Assembly (NCBI GenBank): GCA_937974175.1
Contig: CALJIG010000127.1
Coordinates: 1-17,268, forward strand
DNA length: 17,268 bases
DNA from: an uncultured Ignavibacteria bacterium
GTDB lineage: Bacteria; Bacteroidota; Ignavibacteria; Tepidaquicellales; Tepidaquicellaceae
Reading direction: 5' to 3'
The translations under genes and the position numbers were made by a program. Numbering within the stretch: the stretch's first letter is position 1; each line of letters begins with the position of its first letter. The notes under the pieces were generated by a model. The model was not told the DNA's origin. It ran no database searches and was given only the letters and a program-made list of their open reading frames with translations. Shown here piece by piece: positions 1-7,185 of this stretch.

Positions 1-58
1 CAAAATGTTACAATTTTGTTACTTTATAAAATTCAGAAATACCGTAAATTAATTTTAC

Positions 59-814
59 ATGATAAAAGTAAAGAACCTCACAAAAAAATATGACGGCGGC
101 ATAACTGCTCTTGATAATATTTCCTTCGAGCTTAATAAAGGCGAGATAACGGGACTTATAGGCACAAACGGCGCGGGAAAATCCACAACGGTTAAAATTC
201 TTTCCGGACTGCTTGAGTATGATTCCGGCTCAGTATCAATTATGGATATAGATGTGCTAAAAAATCCGATTGAAGTAAAAAAGATAATCGGCTATGTGCC
301 GGAATCACCGAACATTTTTAACTCACTATCCGTTCTTGAATATCTGGATTTCATAGGAGAAATTCGCGCAATTGATAAAACCCTTCTGAAAAAAAGAATA
401 GATAACTTTGCAAACTTCTTTGCCTTTGACCAGTACTTAAATGAATCGATTGGAATTTTATCTAAGGGAAACAAGCAGAAAGTTCTGATTACTTCTGCGC
501 TGCTTCACAATCCCGATATAGTTTATTTTGATGAGCCGCTTAACGGACTTGATGCAAACAGCATTTTTGCTTTTCAGGATTTAGTCGCATACTTAAAAGC
601 AGAGAATAAAATAATTTTATACTGTTCCCATTTATTAAATACGATTGAAAAAATTTCCGACAGAATAATTTATCTTGATAAGGGCATTATAAAAATTGAT
701 AAGCCGACTGAAGAATTAAGAAACTCTGCTAACTATACTGACCTTGAAAATATGTTCCGTGAAATTAGTATTGCCGATGAAGTAAATAAATTTAAAGTAA
801 CTGACCTGTTCTGA
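59..814 (+). CDS. ABC transporter ATP-binding protein (ABC-2 / NatA-like)
   Basis: Cytoplasmic ATPase subunit of an ABC transporter, expected to drive a membrane permease that is not in this window. All motifs are visible in 251 residues: Walker A GTNGAGKST (35-43), signature LSKGNKQKV (134-142), Walker B IVYFDEP (154-160) followed by the D-loop LNGLD, and the switch histidine H191 (CSH). The usual Q-loop glutamine position reads PESP (81-84), as is common in the ABC-2 drug/Na+/polysaccharide export branch, and the LSKG signature also fits that branch. The start is an ATG at 59 with no clear Shine-Dalgarno site. The next gene begins 26 bases downstream, so co-transcription is likely. The substrate cannot be told from the ATPase alone; a permease gene may lie to the left of the window. 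Confidence 0.93.
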   Translation: MIKVKNLTKKYDGGITALDNISFELNKGEITGLIGTNGAGKSTTVKILSGLLEYDSGSVSIMDIDVLKNPIEVKKIIGYVPESPNIFNSLSVLEYLDFIGEIRAIDKTLLKKRIDNFANFFAFDQYLNESIGILSKGNKQKVLITSALLHNPDIVYFDEPLNGLDANSIFAFQDLVAYLKAENKIILYCSHLLNTIEKISDRIIYLDKGIIKIDKPTEELRNSANYTDLENMFREISIADEVNKFKVTDLF

Positions 815-840
815 ATAAATGAATAAAACCATTTAAAGTA

Positions 841-2742
841 TTGCTGCGAATAATAATCATATTTTGTTTAGTGTTTTTATCTGCTCAGTTATTCGCTCAG
901 TCAACTACATTTATAGATTCATCTTACATTAATAATTTTATATATACTGAGTTTGAGAATAATGCAAACACAGCGAGATTAAACTCAAGAATAAATTACA
1001 GCCTTCTCCAGTCAAAATTCTATATTACATTCAAGAATTTTTACAACTCTGATGTATCAAAGCTAAGCCAGAATTTCTTCCGCGACTTCGATAATTTGAA
1101 AATGGAAGCGCTGTATTTAAAATCCGATAAGCTGAACTTCGGCGGCGGCGTGAGAAGCAGCATTCTTTCCGATGAAAGAATTACTCAGAGTAATGTAAAC
1201 AATAATATATTTGTTTACTCAACTGCCAATTACAATGTAACACCGGATATAGGATTCAAATTAAATGCAGGAGTGAAAAGAGAAAATCAGATAGGTGAAA
1301 CAGCATCGGGATTCAGCGGGGAATTTAAATCAGACATTCCTTATCTCAATATAGAAAATTATATCGCCCGCTCGAATGTATATTTATCCTATGATGCATT
1401 GGATAAAAAGAAAAATTACCAGAATGAACTGTTTGCCGAGCTGTACAAAAAATTTGCAGACGGAAGCAGCAATACCGGAGCGATAAAATATTACTCGCTC
1501 AGAAGAGATTTTTTTGTAACGGCTACACCCAGCATTTCACAGCAGAACGGTATAGCAAACAACGTTGAATCTCGAATAGAAAATGCAGTACAGCTAGAAG
1601 ATAATTTTAATTACCGGCTATCGCAAAACGGAAGAGTAAAAATAGGTGGACTTTATCTTACTAAAACAATTAACAGGGAGTTTAAATACGATGCGAACCC
1701 GCAAAATGTACTGATAGAAAATGTATACGATACAAAAATCGCCGAGAATAAATTAGAGTTTTACTCAGGGCTGCATTTCAGAATTTTCAACTTCGGCTTG
1801 AATACGGAGCTGAGCTACGCAGAGCGTTCCGAAAATCATGAAGTAACTAATCCGTCATTATATACTCAAAGCCAGCTTACTGAGCTTGAAAAAGTCGAGA
1901 AAAACAAAAACAATAACAGTAAAAAAACTTATCTGAACTACGAATTTTTTTACGACGCTTCAAAAGTTCATTCATTAGAGTTCAAAGGGTACGCTTCTAT
2001 ACTGCATTATGATACTGACAGCAAGCTGAACTTCGATGACCGGGACGAGCAGATACAGATTTATTCTCTCGCGCATATATATAATAACAGAAACGATTTC
2101 AGCTTAAGGACTACTTTCGATCTGAACGTTTCTAAGCTTCAGTATATTTTTGCAGAGCGCAGCGCTAATAATTATACAAACAGGATTTATAAGCTTACGA
2201 GCGAAAGCGAATATAAAATCCTCCCGAATCTTATTACAAGAAATTCATTTCAGGTATTGGCAAATTACACTGTTTACGATTTTGAAGATATAATATCTCA
2301 GATAAAAAGTTTTTCTTATAGGCAGCTGAATCTGAAAGACTCGACTCTTTATGAAATGAATAAACATCTTTCCTTTGAAGTTTACGGAGAGGCAAAGATA
2401 TATGAGCAGGGTGAGTTTAATAATAATGCGTTTTCTATCAATCCGATTTTTTACAACGTAGATAAGTCGGCATTCTTTCAGGTAAACTATCGTATCAATA
2501 ATCTCGTAAAGATAAGCGGGAAGACTTCTTACTTCGAGCAGCAGATTTATAATTATACAGACGGCGTGCAGCAGCTGAAAAGTACGTTCAGAACATCAAG
2601 CCTTATGGGAAAAATATTTTTCTATCTTGGCAAAAATTCTTTGATTAACTTTACATATTCTGTTGACTACCTCAGATACGATGCAGAAGAACAAAATTAT
2701 AATACTAATAATGTTTCCTTGAATGTATTCTATAATTTTTAA
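841..2742 (+). CDS. Predicted outer-membrane beta-barrel protein, unknown function
   Basis: Protein of 633 residues that I cannot assign to a named family. It begins with a clear signal peptide (hydrophobic core about residues 2-15, ending ...QLFAQS). The rest alternates polar and aromatic residues, is rich in Tyr, Asn and Phe, and ends in ...VFYNF with a terminal aromatic residue, as in outer-membrane beta-barrels. The start is TTG: the nearest ATG (819) is in another frame and opens only five codons, and an in-frame TAA at 823 blocks extension upstream. It follows the ABC ATPase by 26 bases and precedes the anti-sigma kinase by 14, suggesting one transcript. The barrel call is inferred from composition and C-terminus; a large secreted beta-rich protein is the alternative. 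Confidence 0.75.
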   Translation: MLRIIIIFCLVFLSAQLFAQSTTFIDSSYINNFIYTEFENNANTARLNSRINYSLLQSKFYITFKNFYNSDVSKLSQNFFRDFDNLKMEALYLKSDKLNFGGGVRSSILSDERITQSNVNNNIFVYSTANYNVTPDIGFKLNAGVKRENQIGETASGFSGEFKSDIPYLNIENYIARSNVYLSYDALDKKKNYQNELFAELYKKFADGSSNTGAIKYYSLRRDFFVTATPSISQQNGIANNVESRIENAVQLEDNFNYRLSQNGRVKIGGLYLTKTINREFKYDANPQNVLIENVYDTKIAENKLEFYSGLHFRIFNFGLNTELSYAERSENHEVTNPSLYTQSQLTELEKVEKNKNNNSKKTYLNYEFFYDASKVHSLEFKGYASILHYDTDSKLNFDDRDEQIQIYSLAHIYNNRNDFSLRTTFDLNVSKLQYIFAERSANNYTNRIYKLTSESEYKILPNLITRNSFQVLANYTVYDFEDIISQIKSFSYRQLNLKDSTLYEMNKHLSFEVYGEAKIYEQGEFNNNAFSINPIFYNVDKSAFFQVNYRINNLVKISGKTSYFEQQIYNYTDGVQQLKSTFRTSSLMGKIFFYLGKNSLINFTYSVDYLRYDAEEQNYNTNNVSLNVFYNF

Positions 2743-2756
2743 AAACTAAACCGATT

Positions 2757-3161
2757 GTGAAAACATACAGAATTGTTCTGCCCAGCGATAGAAAAGAGAT
2801 AAGCAAATTTGAAAATCTGCTTGTTGAGATAAACAATGAATTTGGGATGGCGATGGAGAAGTTCATTAACTTTCAGATAGCTTCATCAGAGGCAATAGTT
2901 AATGCAATAGTTCATGGTAATAAACAGAACCCTCAGAAAAAAGTTTATGTGGAAATTACAATAGATGAACACAAACTGGAATTAAAAATTAAAGATGAAG
3001 GTGACGGATTTGATGTATCAAAACTTCCCGACCCTACTGATGAATCCAATTTGTATAAAGAAAGCGGCAGAGGAATTTTTATTATACGTTCACTGGTTGA
3101 TGAATTTTATATAGAGTCAAACGGCAAGGGTACTGCAATGTCGCTTTTAATGAAAAAATAA
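2757..3161 (+). CDS. Anti-sigma factor / RsbW-like serine kinase (HATPase_c_2)
   Basis: Small GHKL-fold ATPase of 134 residues, the usual size for RsbW/SpoIIAB-type regulators that bind sigma factors or phosphorylate STAS anti-anti-sigma proteins in the cytoplasm. The N box is seen as SSEAIVNAIVHGN (E45, N49, H53-G54-N55), the G1 box as DEGDGFD (80-86), and the G2 region as GRGIFIIRSLVDEF (104-117). The start is GTG at 2757, 14 bases after the stop of the barrel protein gene; no ATG is available near by. No partner sigma factor or STAS protein is encoded in the window, so the target is unknown. In this lineage such stand-alone domains also act in partner-switching pathways driven by PP2C phosphatases. 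Confidence 0.88.
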   Translation: MKTYRIVLPSDRKEISKFENLLVEINNEFGMAMEKFINFQIASSEAIVNAIVHGNKQNPQKKVYVEITIDEHKLELKIKDEGDGFDVSKLPDPTDESNLYKESGRGIFIIRSLVDEFYIESNGKGTAMSLLMKK

Positions 3162-3226
3162 CCCTGCTCTTACCTAAGAATTACATTTATACTTTCTTAT
3201 AAATCACCTATTTTCTGAACTAAAAA

Positions 3227-3259
3227 GTTACGAATAATTAGATAATTTTACATATTTTG
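3227..3259 (+). promoter_or_regulatory. Candidate Bacteroidota-type promoter for the sugar transferase operon
   Basis: GTTACG at 3227-3232 followed after 20 bases by TATTTTGC at 3253-3260, about 20 bases before the ATG at 3279. This resembles the TTTG-N19-21-TAnnTTTG pattern of Bacteroidota sigma-A promoters, although neither box is perfect. An overlapping alternative -7 box, TAATTTTAC, lies at 3243-3251. The sequence sits in the only sizeable gap (3162-3278) between the two + strand gene groups, where a promoter is expected. Confidence 0.3.
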
Positions 3260-3278
3260 CAATAATTTTTAAGCTTAG

Positions 3279-4694
3279 ATGAGCAATAAATCCACAAAAG
3301 TAGAAGTACTAATCCCCCTTCTTACGATTTTTTCCGATTCAATTTCAATTTTCGGAGCATTCCTGCTCTCGTATTGGCTCAGATTTTTATCACCTTTCGT
3401 TAAATATCTAGGAGGAGAGGTTGAACCGCCTCCAATTATCGGATATCTGGGTTTTGCGTTAATAACTTTACCTGCAGCCATTTTCATTTTTCAGCAAAGA
3501 AAAATGTACCGCATAAAACGAAATGTATTTATCTTCGATGAATTCTTTACCGTTATAAAGTATGTATCTATATACATTGTGTTTTGTATGAGCCTTATCT
3601 TTTTCTATCGTGATTTTCCATACTCCCGTATGGTATTCGGATTGATATGGGTAAGTTCAATTGTATTTATGACTATAGGAAGATACTTATTAATTAAGTA
3701 CGAAAAAAACCTATATAATAAAGGCACAGGGGTTGTAAACGTTGCAATTTTCGGGATGAATGATATGGCGATGAAAATATATGACCAGTTTGTTAAAGAT
3801 AAATATGTGGGTTACAATGTGGTCGGTTATTTCACCTATGAAACCGCAGAGAATTTTATGGGAAGCCGCACTCACCTTGGCAATTATTCTGAAATTCCTT
3901 CGGTAATCAGAAATAACAATATTGAAAAAATATTAATAGTTTTACCTTCCGAAAAACATATACTGCTTGAGGAATTAATCAAGCTATGTGAAGGGATTAA
4001 TATTGAATTTATGCTTGCGCCTGACTTCATTGAAATGATTACGAGCCACATAAAAATAGAAGAAGTAAACGGTATACCATTTATGAAGCTGAAATCTCTT
4101 CCGATGAATGTCTGGAGCAGATTTGTTAAAAGAACATTTGACTTATTTGCTTCCATTTTCTTTTTAATCATAATCTCCCCGGTAATGATTGCACTTTCAT
4201 TAATTGTAAAGCTTACTTCTAAAGGACCATTGTTTTATAAACAGGAGCGTGTTAGTATTGACGGCAAAAAATTTGAAATGCTGAAATTCCGTTCAATGAG
4301 AATCGATGCTGAAAAAAGCGGACCTCAAATGACAACTATAAACGATGACAGATATACACCAATTGGAAAATTCCTCAGAAAATATTCATTGGATGAACTT
4401 CCTCAATTCCTTAATGTATTAAAAGGCGAAATGAGTATTGTCGGTCCTCGTCCTGAACGTGAGCATTTTATAAACACAATGAAAGATACAATTAATAAAT
4501 ACCTTGAAAGGCACAGAGTGAAATCAGGTATAACCGGATGGGCACAGGTGAACGGTTTAAGAGGCACAGATACTCCGCTTCAGACAAGAATTGAATACGA
4601 TATTTATTACATTGAAAATTGGTCTTTAGTATTTGATATTAAGATAATTATCAAGACAATCAAAGAAATGTTTTTCTCAAAAACTGCTTTTTAA
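3279..4694 (+). CDS. Polyprenyl-phosphate sugar-1-phosphate transferase (WbaP/WcaJ-type priming glycosyltransferase)
   Basis: Membrane enzyme expected to start a surface glycan by moving a sugar-1-phosphate from a nucleotide sugar to undecaprenyl phosphate. The 471 residues show the full-length layout: four N-terminal membrane segments (about 10-31, 55-72, 91-110, 117-138), a Rossmann-like middle domain (about 152-260), a further hydrophobic segment (286-309) and the catalytic bacterial sugar transferase domain. Catalytic-domain motifs include KFRSM (336-340), LRKYSLDELPQF (366-377, with the Asp-Glu pair D373-E374), MSIVGPRP (385-392) and GITGWAQVNG (417-426). It begins a run of four genes with gaps of 3, -1 and 32 bases, so it probably shares a transcript with the two T9SS cargo genes. 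The sugar is not determinable from sequence. Confidence 0.93.
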   Translation: MSNKSTKVEVLIPLLTIFSDSISIFGAFLLSYWLRFLSPFVKYLGGEVEPPPIIGYLGFALITLPAAIFIFQQRKMYRIKRNVFIFDEFFTVIKYVSIYIVFCMSLIFFYRDFPYSRMVFGLIWVSSIVFMTIGRYLLIKYEKNLYNKGTGVVNVAIFGMNDMAMKIYDQFVKDKYVGYNVVGYFTYETAENFMGSRTHLGNYSEIPSVIRNNNIEKILIVLPSEKHILLEELIKLCEGINIEFMLAPDFIEMITSHIKIEEVNGIPFMKLKSLPMNVWSRFVKRTFDLFASIFFLIIISPVMIALSLIVKLTSKGPLFYKQERVSIDGKKFEMLKFRSMRIDAEKSGPQMTTINDDRYTPIGKFLRKYSLDELPQFLNVLKGEMSIVGPRPEREHFINTMKDTINKYLERHRVKSGITGWAQVNGLRGTDTPLQTRIEYDIYYIENWSLVFDIKIIIKTIKEMFFSKTAF

Positions 4695-4697
4695 AAA

Positions 4698-5069
4698 ATG
4701 ATCCCTGTAATAATTTTTTATCTGCATACAATTTTTGCTGTCTATGCATTCTGCAAGTCATTTCAGGTAGAAGGCTTGCTGCAGGCATTTCTGAATACAG
4801 GCTTCATCATCATTTTATTTTCAGTTGGCTGGACAATTTCAGATTTATTTGTAGGCTTTGTTATTTCTCCTAACGGATATTTAATTGATATGCCCGTTAA
4901 TAAAATAGCTGTTTCCCTTCTGAAGATTTCAGGATTTTTCACACCGGGCCAGGGCAAGGGAACTCTAAACCCAAAAGATTCGATTTCATTAATAGTACTT
5001 TCAGTAATGGAATATTACTTCTATAAATTTTATTTCCGCGAAACCAAAGCTGCTTCACAAGAGGCATAA
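4698..5069 (+). CDS. Small membrane protein, unknown function
   Basis: Protein of 123 residues that I do not recognise. It is hydrophobic, with likely membrane segments at about residues 2-20 and 28-52 and weaker ones near 68-82 and 95-112; a Gly/Pro-rich loop (TPGQGKGTLNPKD, 82-94) separates the last two. It starts three bases after the sugar transferase stop, and its TAA stop shares one base with the ATG of the next gene, so translation is probably coupled on both sides. The context suggests a role linked to surface glycan synthesis or to the secreted proteins downstream, but nothing in the sequence itself shows this. Confidence 0.75.
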   Translation: MIPVIIFYLHTIFAVYAFCKSFQVEGLLQAFLNTGFIIILFSVGWTISDLFVGFVISPNGYLIDMPVNKIAVSLLKISGFFTPGQGKGTLNPKDSISLIVLSVMEYYFYKFYFRETKAASQEA

Positions 5070-7153
5070 TGAAAAGAAGACTTCTTATAATATTGGTATT
5101 ATGCATTTCCCTCTCCTATGCATTCATTTATAAAACTGAAAACTCAGGGCAGAACAGCATTGTGCTACAGTTTATCACTCATAACGGTTACGGAAACAAT
5201 TTATATATAGATAATGTCACAGTAGGAACACAGTTTAATAAGGATGTAAAAGTTACATCATTTATTAATCTCCCATCAGATACTATATACACTTCTGATT
5301 CTTTAAATGCTATCCGGCCAACCAGTTTAGTGTTAGATTCTATTTTAGTTCTTGTTACAAATGTTGGAAAAGCATCTTTGGATTCCGTAACATTTAATTT
5401 AGATATTCCTGAAATTCCCGGTTATCGATGGTCAGTTACTATATTTAGCCTTCAGCCAAAGGAAATCAGAGAGGTAATGTTTCCGCAAGCTATATTTACT
5501 GCAAATAAGACATATAATCCGAAAATTTATGTAGCAGATTCCATAGATGGCAACAGAGAGAATGATACCTTAAAACAAAGTTTTGGTTATTACCAGGGCG
5601 TTCCTAAAAAAATATTGTTTGAAGGATTTACAAGCGCAACCAGCACAGCAGCTGCCGTTAATAATCCATCACTTAATAATTTTGTAAATTCAAAATTCGA
5701 CAGCGTTGTCGCCATAAACTATCACTTAGGTTTTCCCGCACCGGGTAATGATTCACTTTACCTTGCCGATACAATTAAGAATAAAGAAAGAGCAGACTAT
5801 TACAATATCTCAGCCGTTCCGAATTTAATTTTTAACGGTTCGTTTTTTTCAGGCTTTCCTTTCAGCACTTCAAATCTTCAGCATTCATTTGATACTTTGA
5901 AAAAATTTGGTTCACCTGTAATAATGAATGTAACGGATACAAGGCTTCAGGGTGATACTATCAGCACGAATATTTCTGTTAATATAATAGCTCCCATATC
6001 CGCAGGAAATTATTTCCTCAGAGTAAATGCAGTTGAAAGAAAAATTACATATGCTTCTCCTTTGGCAAGCAATGGTGAAACGATTTTTTATGATGTATTC
6101 AGAGATGCGGTTCCAAATACTCAGGGCACTCCTATACCAACAGCAATCGGGACATACAATTACAATTTTAAGTATTTAAGGAAATCCTCATGGGTAGATT
6201 CTATGGTTTATACTGCAGCCTTTATTCAGAATGATTATACTTTCGATGTATTAAATTCAGCTAAATCTCGTACAGGTGTTTCTGAAAAATTAAAGAATTT
6301 TACTATTCAGCAGGATTCACCCGATTTTATCTCTGAGAAATACAGACGCGATGCAGGCAAAATAAATTTAACTAAACTTTCCGCAAGATCTTTAGGAAGA
6401 AATATACACGATACTAATTCTACCGGATTTTACCTTGAACAGTTTGAAACTCCCGGCCTCCCGCAAAACTGGACTCTTGCACATCTCTCGAAATTAATTA
6501 CATTTGAAAATGTATATAACAGCGGTGTAAACGGAATTTCATATCCCGGAAACGGATGTATGCGGATGAATTTTTATGCCAACACCGATATAGGTCAAAT
6601 GGATACTCTGTATTCACCGATTATTTCCGGAGTAAGTTCCTTAGATACACTTCGTTTCGACTATGCCTATGCAGGATATTTATATAATGAAGGCGATAGC
6701 TTATATGTAAATATATCAACTGACGGCGGGCTTACATTTTCAAGAAATATTTTTTATAAAGGAGGGATAGGATTAGCAACTTCCTCAAGCTCAACTACTT
6801 CATTCGTCCCAACTTTAAATTCACAATGGAGAACATTTGCGATTCCGCTTCAGGGAATTGTACCTGATAATTATACTGCGCCAATTATAAAAGACTATAA
6901 GCTGAATCAGAATTATCCTAATCCTTTTAATCCTGTTACTAAAATTTCGTTCAACCTTCCGGTAGAATCTAAGACATTACTAATAATATACGATTTAACA
7001 GGAAGAGAAGTAAAAAGACTTGTTGATGAATCGCTTTCGGCAGGGATTCACGAAGTTAATTTTAATGGTGAATTTTTATCTTCCGGAGTGTATTTTTATA
7101 AACTGATTACCCCCGGATTTACTCAATCAAAAAAAATGGTGTTAATAAAATAA
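5069..7153 (+). CDS. T9SS-sorted secreted protein with CARDB-like, degenerate Omp28-like and choice-of-anchor-J-like domains
   Basis: Secreted or cell-surface protein of 694 residues. In order I see: a signal peptide (1-18); a beta-rich CARDB-like domain (about 50-170, VTNVG core); an Omp28/thioredoxin-like region (about 180-400) that aligns with the next gene; a domain resembling the T9SS choice-of-anchor J type (about 450-608: FETPGLPQNW, then DYAYAG and STDGG); and a type A sorting domain (610-694, YKLNQNYPNPFNP ... KKMVLIK). Where the paralog has CGPC, this protein reads STAA (192-195), so the redox site is gone, and the mature chain has a single Cys. GAGG at 5061-5064 is a plausible ribosome site. 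The start ATG overlaps the upstream stop by one base. The domain names are judged by eye. Confidence 0.88.
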   Translation: MKRRLLIILVLCISLSYAFIYKTENSGQNSIVLQFITHNGYGNNLYIDNVTVGTQFNKDVKVTSFINLPSDTIYTSDSLNAIRPTSLVLDSILVLVTNVGKASLDSVTFNLDIPEIPGYRWSVTIFSLQPKEIREVMFPQAIFTANKTYNPKIYVADSIDGNRENDTLKQSFGYYQGVPKKILFEGFTSATSTAAAVNNPSLNNFVNSKFDSVVAINYHLGFPAPGNDSLYLADTIKNKERADYYNISAVPNLIFNGSFFSGFPFSTSNLQHSFDTLKKFGSPVIMNVTDTRLQGDTISTNISVNIIAPISAGNYFLRVNAVERKITYASPLASNGETIFYDVFRDAVPNTQGTPIPTAIGTYNYNFKYLRKSSWVDSMVYTAAFIQNDYTFDVLNSAKSRTGVSEKLKNFTIQQDSPDFISEKYRRDAGKINLTKLSARSLGRNIHDTNSTGFYLEQFETPGLPQNWTLAHLSKLITFENVYNSGVNGISYPGNGCMRMNFYANTDIGQMDTLYSPIISGVSSLDTLRFDYAYAGYLYNEGDSLYVNISTDGGLTFSRNIFYKGGIGLATSSSSTTSFVPTLNSQWRTFAIPLQGIVPDNYTAPIIKDYKLNQNYPNPFNPVTKISFNLPVESKTLLIIYDLTGREVKRLVDESLSAGIHEVNFNGEFLSSGVYFYKLITPGFTQSKKMVLIK

Positions 7154-7185
7154 TTTAAAATTCTTAATAAAATAAAAGCGGGAAA

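Noticed and set aside
819..836. Five-codon reading frame MNKTI as a leader peptide before the beta-barrel gene
   Set aside because: Too short, no ribosome site and no attenuator-like structure; the region is simply the gap before a TTG start.
3185..3204. ATTTATA/TATAAAT hairpin after the anti-sigma gene as a terminator
   Set aside because: The stem is only seven A-T pairs with no T-tract after it; it is expected by chance in AT-rich DNA.
3275..3487. Antisense reading frame opposite the start of the sugar transferase
   Set aside because: No family motif, and it lies wholly opposite a gene with clear catalytic motifs and membrane segments.
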